Assembly (NCBI GenBank): GCA_900551385.1
Contig: URVS01000040.1
Span: 1 to 10,279 of the forward strand
Source of the DNA: an uncultured Mollicutes bacterium
GTDB taxonomy: Bacteria > Bacillota_I > Bacilli_A > RFN20 > CAG-449
Length of the DNA: 10,279 nucleotides
Reading direction: 5' to 3'
Numbering within the stretch: position 1 is the stretch's first letter; each line of letters starts with the position of its first letter. The translations under genes were made by a program, and so were the position numbers. Positions 5,774 through 10,279 of this stretch are shown in pieces. Under the pieces are notes generated by a model that was given only the letters and a program-made list of their open reading frames with translations, made no database searches and had not been told where the DNA came from.

Positions 5774-7211
5774 TAACTTCTTCTCCAGAAAGATAAAATA
5801 AGTGACTAGAAGTAATTTTTACATTAACAAATTTACCAATATTATCTCTATTTCCTTTAAAATTAACTAATTTCATATCTTTAGTGTAGCCAGTTAAAAT
5901 ATCACTATCTTTTTTAGAAGAACCTTCTACTAATACTTCATAAGTTTTTCCTACACATTCAGCATATTTTTCTAAACCAATTTCATTAACTTTTTTAACA
6001 AGCATATCAAATCTACGATGTTTTTCTTCACTAGAAACATCATCTTTAATTCTACTTGCCGGAGTGCCAATTCTTGGAGAATAAATAAATGTAAAAGCAG
6101 AATCATATCTAACATATTCAACCATTTTTAATGTATCCATAAATTCTTCTTCTGTTTCATTAGGAAAACCTACAATAATATCAGTTGATAAACTTACTCC
6201 AGGGATAGTTTTTCTTAAATTATCCACTAATTCTTTATAAGAAGTAGAAGTATATCTTCTCCCCATTCTTCTTAAAACAGTATCACTTCCTGATTGTAAA
6301 GGTAAATGAATATAAGGCATAATATTATCATACTTAGAAATTACATCAAACATTGATTGAGTAAAATCCCAAGGGTGTGAAGTCATAAATCTTAAACGAG
6401 GAATATTTGTTTTAGCTACATCTTCAAGTAAAGAACTAAATGAATAATCATCATATAAATCTTTACCATAAGCATTAACATTTTGCCCAAGCAAAGTTAT
6501 TTCTTTATAACCCATTTTTACTAACATATTGCATTCTTCAATAATATCTTCTTTTTCTCTTGAACGTTGTTTACCTCTTGTATAAGGAACAATACAATAA
6601 GTACAAAATTTATCACAACCATATTGAATATTAACAAATGCTTTAATTTTATCTTCTCTAACAATCGGTAAATGTTCAATAACTTCTCCTTCTTTAGAAA
6701 AAACTTCAATAATTCTTTTTTTATCAAAAATCACTTCATCAAGTAAAGAAGGTAATCTATGAATATTATGAGTACCAAACATTAAATCAACTTGAGAATA
6801 AACTTTTCTTAATTTTTCAACTACATGAGGTTGTTGAATCATACAACCACATACTGCAATAACTGCATCTGGATGTTGAGTTTTATATTTTTTTAACGCA
6901 CCAACTTCACCAAAAACTTTTTCTTCAGCATTTTCTCTAACTGCACATGTATTTAAAATAATAATATCACTTTCAAAAGGATCCTCTACTGGAATATATC
7001 CTAATTCTTCTAAAATACCTAATATATTTTGTGAATCAACTACATTAGCTTGGCAACCATAAGTCCTAATAAAGCATTTTTTACCATTACAATATTGAAG
7101 TAAACGATCAGGAATAACCATTTCTTCTTTAATAATTTTTATTGGATCACGTGATCTTTTACTAGCTTTAGTTAAATCTGGTTGAGAATGTACGACTACT
7201 TTATTTGCCAT
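5766..7211 (-). CDS. miaB: MiaB, tRNA-2-methylthio-N6-dimethylallyladenosine synthase
   Basis: MiaB is a radical-SAM methylthiotransferase that converts i6A37, the MiaA product, into ms2i6A37 in tRNA. From the chosen start it has 481 aa. The N-terminal UPF0004 domain holds the auxiliary-cluster cysteines C53 (RTYGCQAN), C89 (LNTCAVRENA) and C123 (CGCM). The radical-SAM motif CDKFCTYC gives C199, C203 and C206, followed by IVPYTRGKQRSR. Further family blocks are EITLLGQNVNAYGKD, TSHPWDF, HLPLQSGSD and TDIIVGFPNET. The C-terminal TRAM domain contains ILTGYTKDMKLVNFKG. I prefer ATG 7211 (MANKVV), 1 nt after the ymdB stop with AGTGAG 7 nt upstream. An in-frame GTG at 7223 would add four residues and overlap ymdB, with a poorer ribosome site. 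A B. subtilis-like N-terminal extension precedes the first domain. The 3' end overlaps the RicA-like gene. Confidence 0.97.
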   Translation of the reverse strand: MANKVVVHSQPDLTKASKRSRDPIKIIKEEMVIPDRLLQYCNGKKCFIRTYGCQANVVDSQNILGILEELGYIPVEDPFESDIIILNTCAVRENAEEKVFGEVGALKKYKTQHPDAVIAVCGCMIQQPHVVEKLRKVYSQVDLMFGTHNIHRLPSLLDEVIFDKKRIIEVFSKEGEVIEHLPIVREDKIKAFVNIQYGCDKFCTYCIVPYTRGKQRSREKEDIIEECNMLVKMGYKEITLLGQNVNAYGKDLYDDYSFSSLLEDVAKTNIPRLRFMTSHPWDFTQSMFDVISKYDNIMPYIHLPLQSGSDTVLRRMGRRYTSTSYKELVDNLRKTIPGVSLSTDIIVGFPNETEEEFMDTLKMVEYVRYDSAFTFIYSPRIGTPASRIKDDVSSEEKHRRFDMLVKKVNEIGLEKYAECVGKTYEVLVEGSSKKDSDILTGYTKDMKLVNFKGNRDNIGKFVNVKITSSHLFYLSGEEVNE

Positions 7212-7212
7212 A

Positions 7213-7995
7213 TTAAATCTCACTTTCTTTTATTACTTCGTAAATATTTTTAAAATCTACAATTTTTTTAGTATCTTCATCAATAGTTATTGAACATGCA
7301 GAGAAAATATATTCATCATCATTATCTTCTACTCCAAAGATAGTAGGCACTCCTAACCATGTTTTTTTAATCACATTTTCTCTAGTAGAACCTAAAATAC
7401 CATTATATGGTCCACACATTCCTATATCTGACATATATAACGTACCATTTTTTAATAATCTTAAATCATTAGTTTGTACATGGGTATGTGTTCCTAAAAT
7501 AGCACTTACTTTGCCATCAAAAGCCCAACCTAATGATAATTTTTCTCCTGTTGCTTCAGCATGAAAATCAACAATATGAATATCTGAATTATCATTTTCA
7601 CAAATTTCTAATAATGAATCAAAAGGATTATCAACTGGATCAGACATATATACTCGACCCATTAAATTAGTAACTCTAATATTAAGTCCATTACATACAT
7701 AAACATCTGTACCATGACCAATAATACCTTTATGTAAATTATTTGGTCTTAATAAATTATCATAAATAAATGTTTCTATTTCTTTTTTAGCATAATAATG
7801 ATTACCTAAAGTAACCACATCAATTCCAGCTTCTAACATTTGAAGAAAATGATTTCTAGTTAACCCTTTACCATGTGAAGCATTTTCTAAATTAGCAATT
7901 ACAAAATCATATTCATCACCATATTTATTCAAAAAATGTTTTACAACTTTTCTACCAGGATTACCTACTACATCTCCTATAAACAAAATATTCAT
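7213..7995 (-). CDS. ymdB: YmdB, calcineurin-like metallophosphoesterase
   Basis: This 260-aa protein belongs to the YmdB family of di-metal phosphodiesterases. B. subtilis YmdB hydrolyses 2',3'-cyclic nucleotides and influences biofilm and motility decisions; it is encoded directly after rny, as here. The family metal ligands all appear to be present: D8 in MNILFIGDVVG, E37-N38 in NLENASHGKG, N65-H66 in LGNHYY, H145 in VDFHAEATGEK, and H170 and H172 in GTHTHVQT. The GNHTWD segment of B. subtilis reads GNHYYA here. Length matches the family (264 aa in B. subtilis). The start ATG 7995 is 1 nt after the rny stop and begins at the conserved MxILFIGD. A GTG at 8028 inside rny would add an unrelated 11-residue tail. 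GAGG lies a rather long 12 nt upstream. Cytoplasmic; no signal or membrane segment. Confidence 0.95.
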   Translation of the reverse strand: MNILFIGDVVGNPGRKVVKHFLNKYGDEYDFVIANLENASHGKGLTRNHFLQMLEAGIDVVTLGNHYYAKKEIETFIYDNLLRPNNLHKGIIGHGTDVYVCNGLNIRVTNLMGRVYMSDPVDNPFDSLLEICENDNSDIHIVDFHAEATGEKLSLGWAFDGKVSAILGTHTHVQTNDLRLLKNGTLYMSDIGMCGPYNGILGSTRENVIKKTWLGVPTIFGVEDNDDEYIFSACSITIDEDTKKIVDFKNIYEVIKESEI

Positions 7996-7996
7996 T

Positions 7997-9559
7997 TTAT
8001 TTAGCAACCTCTGTTGCTCTTGTTTCACGAATAACAGAAACCTTAATTTGTCCTGGGTATGTCATTTCATTTTCAATTTTTTCTTTAATATCACGTGCTA
8101 ATTTAAAAGTTTCAACATCACTAATTTTTTCTGGTACAACCATAATACGTAATTCTCTACCAGATTGCATAGCAAATGAAGATTGAACACCTTCAAATTG
8201 TTTAGTAATTTCTTCAAGTTTTTCAATTCTTTGAATATAATTTTCAAGAGTTTCATTTCTAGCACCAGGTCTAGCAGCAGATAAAGTATCAGCAGCTTGA
8301 ACTAAAGAAGAAATAACATATTTAGCTTCAACATCACCGTGGTGAGATTCTATTGCATTAATAACAACATCTGGTTCACCATATTTTTTAGCTAATCTAG
8401 CACCAATTTCCACATGTGAACCATCCATTTCAAAATCAGCTGCTTTACCAATATCATGTAATAAACCTGCTCTACGTGCTAAATTTTGATCTAATCCTAA
8501 TTCAGCAGCCATAATTCCTGCTAAATAAGCAACTTGAATAGAATGATCTAAAGCATTTTGAGTAAATGATGTTCTATATTTTAAGCGACCAACATAATCA
8601 AGCAATTCTTTATTAATACGAGGTAAACCTAGCTTAAATGCAGCATTAATACCAGCTTCATGACAAGATTGATTAACTTCATTTCTTGCTTTTTCAACAA
8701 TTTCTTCAATTCTTCCTGGTTGAATTCTTCCATCTTTAATTAAATATTCTAATGATAAACGAGCAATTTCTCTTCTAATTGGATCAAAACAAGAAACTTG
8801 AATAACTTCTGGTGTGTCATCAATAATAATATCTACACCCAATAATTGTTCCAATGTTCTAATATTTCTACCTTCTCTACCAATAATTCTGCCTTTCATT
8901 TCATCATTAGGGATTGCTACTACTGAAACAGTTTTTTCAGTAACAACTTCTTGAGAATATTTACTAATTGCTAAAGATAAAATTTCTTTTGCTTTTGCAT
9001 CGCATTGTTCTTTTGCTTCATCTTCTTTTTGTTTAATCATTGTAGCAATTTCAATAGACATTTTTGATTCAGTTTTTTCTAAAACAATATCTCTAGCTTC
9101 TTGAGTAGTCATAGCTGCTACTTTTTGTAATTCACCATCAATAGAATCTGCTTTAGCTTGAATTTCTTTTTCTTTATTTTCAATATTTTTTAATCTTGTA
9201 TTACATTCATCAATTTTGTTATCTAAATTCTTTTCTCTATCAACTAAAGAAGCATCTCTTCTATCAATATTAGCTTCTCTTTGAGATAATTTGTTTTCTT
9301 GAGCAGCAAGTTCTGCTTTCTTTTCTTTCGCTTCAAGTTCTGCTTGTTGTTTTAATTCAATAGTTAAATTTTTAGCTTGAATAGTTGCATTATTAATAAT
9401 TTCTTCTGCTCTTCTATTAGCAGCATCTAAATTTTTACTAGCTTCCACAGCTTCCTTTTCAGCTTTTTTGTTATTTAACATTTTACAAACAAAATAGCCA
9501 ACTGCTAAACCTAAAACAAGCGCAATTAAAATTAATGCTATTGCTAGACCTAAATCCAT
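7997..9559 (-). CDS. rny: RNase Y, membrane-anchored endoribonuclease
   Basis: RNase Y starts bulk mRNA decay and processes operon transcripts in Bacillota. The protein is 520 aa, the same length as B. subtilis RNase Y. One N-terminal membrane helix (about 4-25) anchors it. A long charged coiled coil runs from about 30 to 200. A KH RNA-binding domain carries [11 protein letters not shown] at 223-233. The HD nuclease domain shows H339, LLHDIGKA (H368-D369), GSHVEIG (H382), SHHGD (H406-H407) and D424, so the metal-binding set looks complete. The C-terminus [16 protein letters not shown] is typical. The start ATG 9559 has a perfect AGGAGG at 9572-9567, 7 nt upstream, the strongest ribosome site in the window. 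It is the first gene of a four-gene operon with ymdB, miaB and a RicA-like gene, behind a TTGACT/TATAAT promoter. F376 replaces the His seen in B. subtilis (KAIDHE). Confidence 0.98.
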   Translation of the reverse strand: MDLGLAIALILIALVLGLAVGYFVCKMLNNKKAEKEAVEASKNLDAANRRAEEIINNATIQAKNLTIELKQQAELEAKEKKAELAAQENKLSQREANIDRRDASLVDREKNLDNKIDECNTRLKNIENKEKEIQAKADSIDGELQKVAAMTTQEARDIVLEKTESKMSIEIATMIKQKEDEAKEQCDAKAKEILSLAISKYSQEVVTEKTVSVVAIPNDEMKGRIIGREGRNIRTLEQLLGVDIIIDDTPEVIQVSCFDPIRREIARLSLEYLIKDGRIQPGRIEEIVEKARNEVNQSCHEAGINAAFKLGLPRINKELLDYVGRLKYRTSFTQNALDHSIQVAYLAGIMAAELGLDQNLARRAGLLHDIGKAADFEMDGSHVEIGARLAKKYGEPDVVINAIESHHGDVEAKYVISSLVQAADTLSAARPGARNETLENYIQRIEKLEEITKQFEGVQSSFAMQSGRELRIMVVPEKISDVETFKLARDIKEKIENEMTYPGQIKVSVIRETRATEVAK

Positions 9560-9576
9560 ACATTTTCCTCCTAAGT

Positions 9577-9597
9577 AAAAAAAGAATTTAACATTCT
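9577..9597 (-). other. Small hairpin with T-run in the rny leader
   Basis: On the minus strand AGAAT-GTTAA-ATTCT (9597-9583) is followed by six more T residues. The stem is only 5 bp with one G-C pair, so it is weak as a terminator. If transcription starts near 9596-9597, as the rny promoter predicts, it would sit at the extreme 5' end of the mRNA. It could act as a 5'-stabilising stem or be chance. It lies just upstream of the rny ribosome site. Confidence 0.3.
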
Positions 9598-9602
9598 AAA
9601 AA

Positions 9603-9630
9603 ATTATATTTTTATATGATATTTAGTCAA
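9603..9630 (-). promoter_or_regulatory. Sigma-A promoter of the rny-ymdB-miaB-ricA operon
   Basis: On the minus strand TTGACT (9630-9625, 5 of 6 to consensus) and a perfect TATAAT (9608-9603) are separated by 16 nt. A start near 9597 would give a leader of about 37 nt carrying the AGGAGG site. It is the best promoter match in the window and is placed correctly for rny. Confidence 0.8.
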
Positions 9631-9729
9631 TAAGAAGATTTAAGCACAATTTTAACATCATAAAGATTATATAAACTTATTTCTTCTTTAATAAAACTAG
9701 TGTGCAAATTATTTTTATTTGCCATATAA

Positions 9730-9738
9730 ATTATAACA
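9730..9738 (-). promoter_or_regulatory. Possible second, extended -10 promoter upstream of rny
   Basis: TGTTATAAT on the minus strand matches the extended -10 consensus TGnTATAAT exactly. The -35 region at 17 nt (TTTTAG) is poor, as is common for extended -10 promoters. A transcript would start near 9723 and run toward rny. It could be a second rny promoter or produce a short leader RNA. The AT-rich context lowers confidence. Confidence 0.35.
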
Positions 9739-9808
9739 ACAAATTACCTAAACTAAAAGAAATTTTAAAATTTATTTATTTAACACATTATTTTTTACTT
9801 AATTTTAA

Positions 9809-10279
9809 TTAATTAGTTTTCTTATTTCTTCTTAAAAACAAAAATACATATAAAATTAAAGAAATAATAAAAGCTATTAATTCAGTAACATAAAATGCAT
9901 GCCAAACACCATCAACACCAATACTTCTTGTTAAAATATAAGCAACTAAAATAATTAAAACATATCTAGTTAAAGATATAATTAAAGAAGGTAAGCCTTT
10001 TCCAAGAGCTTCAAATACACCACTTATAAGTACTGAAAAAGAAGAAACAATAAATCCAAATGAAATTATTCTTAACGCATGTGAACCATTATTAATCGTT
10101 TCTTGATTATTTGTAAATAAAGAAATTAATATATCAGGAATAGTTAAAAATATAATAGTGCCTATTATCATAACTATTACACTAATTAACAAAGAAATAT
10201 TAAATGTTTTATTTACTCTATCGCTTCTATTAGCCCCTTCATTATAACTGATAATAGGTCTACTTCCTTGTACAAGACC
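9809..10279 (-). CDS. MATE-family multidrug/cation exporter, C-terminal part (5' end outside the window)
   Basis: The reading frame stays open from the window edge at 10279 to the TAA at 9809, giving 156 residues. MATE proteins are 12-helix membrane antiporters that export drugs and other cations using Na+ or H+ gradients. The first residues seen, LVQGSRPIISYNEGANRSDRV, match the conserved MATE segment (usually GxxQGxxPIISYNYGA) that precedes the last four or so helices. After it come hydrophobic stretches near residues 31-52, 65-90, 95-115 and 125-148, and a short basic tail RRNKKTN. TTG or ATG codons near 10192 are internal, not the start. Which MATE subgroup it belongs to, and its substrate, cannot be told. 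It points the same way as rny but has a 249-nt gap and no convincing GC-containing terminator after it. Confidence 0.87.
   Translation of the reverse strand, partial: GLVQGSRPIISYNEGANRSDRVNKTFNISLLISVIVMIIGTIIFLTIPDILISLFTNNQETINNGSHALRIISFGFIVSSFSVLISGVFEALGKGLPSLIISLTRYVLIILVAYILTRSIGVDGVWHAFYVTELIAFIISLILYVFLFLRRNKKTN

Noticed and set aside
6521..6727. A 68-codon open frame on the minus strand within miaB
   Set aside because: It is a frame shadow of the well-conserved MiaB radical-SAM region. Its product is low-complexity Lys/Leu/Ile sequence with no family resemblance.
9627..9725. 32-codon frame upstream of rny as an annotated gene
   Set aside because: It has no ribosome binding site, begins at the predicted start of a promoter, and its stop is embedded in the rny -35 box. 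Kept only as an observation.
9760..9773. 14-bp palindrome AAATTTTAAAATTT downstream of the MATE gene, considered as a terminator or operator
   Set aside because: It has no G/C pairs and only a short T-run nearby. Such palindromes are expected in DNA this AT-rich.
9981..10192. A short stand-alone protein starting near 10192
   Set aside because: The frame is open up to the window edge, and the upstream residues carry the MATE PIISYN motif, so this is the tail of a longer gene.
1..10279. Plus-strand genes, tRNA/rRNA genes, CRISPR arrays, insertion sequences or prophage genes
   Set aside because: I found no plus-strand frame with family resemblance, no regularly spaced repeats, no tRNA-like cloverleaf and no transposase or integrase motif. 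The window is an ordinary core-genome region.

Overview
The window is a compact, very AT-rich stretch of bacterial chromosome. Every gene I can support lies on the minus strand, so transcription runs from high to low coordinates. Gene content and order match the Bacillus subtilis block rny-ymdB-(spoVS-tdh-kbl)-miaB-ymcA-cotE-mutS-mutL, with spoVS, tdh and kbl missing and miaA directly after mutL. Spacing is tight: 1-nt gaps, 4- or 8-nt overlaps, and short promoter regions. TGA works as a stop (the mutL/miaA overlap), so this is not a Mycoplasma-type genetic code. Together with a MutS/MutL mismatch-repair pair and a CotE-like protein, this suggests a low-GC Bacillota lineage (Bacilli, Erysipelotrichales or RF39-like, possibly genome-reduced). 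The exact taxon is an inference.

Layout in transcription order. (1) 10279-9809: the C-terminal part of a MATE-family multidrug exporter, its 5' end outside the window. (2) 9808-9560: a 249-nt intergenic region with a good sigma-A-type promoter (TTGACT-16-TATAAT) for rny, a second extended -10 element further upstream, and a small hairpin with a T-run in the rny leader. (3) 9559-5444: a tightly packed operon of rny (RNase Y), ymdB (metallophosphoesterase), miaB (tRNA methylthiotransferase) and a short RicA/YmcA-like protein. It is closed by a clear intrinsic terminator at 5445-5413. (4) 5384-4857: a CotE-type spore coat morphogenetic protein, its start fixed by a Shine-Dalgarno sequence. (5) 4828-4800: a promoter, followed by mutS, mutL and a window-truncated miaA (MiaA makes the i6A37 that MiaB then methylthiolates).

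Two functional themes emerge. The upstream operon concerns RNA decay and tRNA modification, pairing RNase Y with a protein of the family that modulates it. The downstream operon concerns mismatch repair, with an endonuclease-type MutL, plus the first step of ms2i6A37 synthesis. Between them sits a spore-coat gene. The points most worth a second look are CotE in such a streamlined AT-rich locus lacking spoVS, the apparent absence of canonical beta-clamp-binding motifs in both MutS and MutL, and a RicA-like protein with no C-terminal cysteines.
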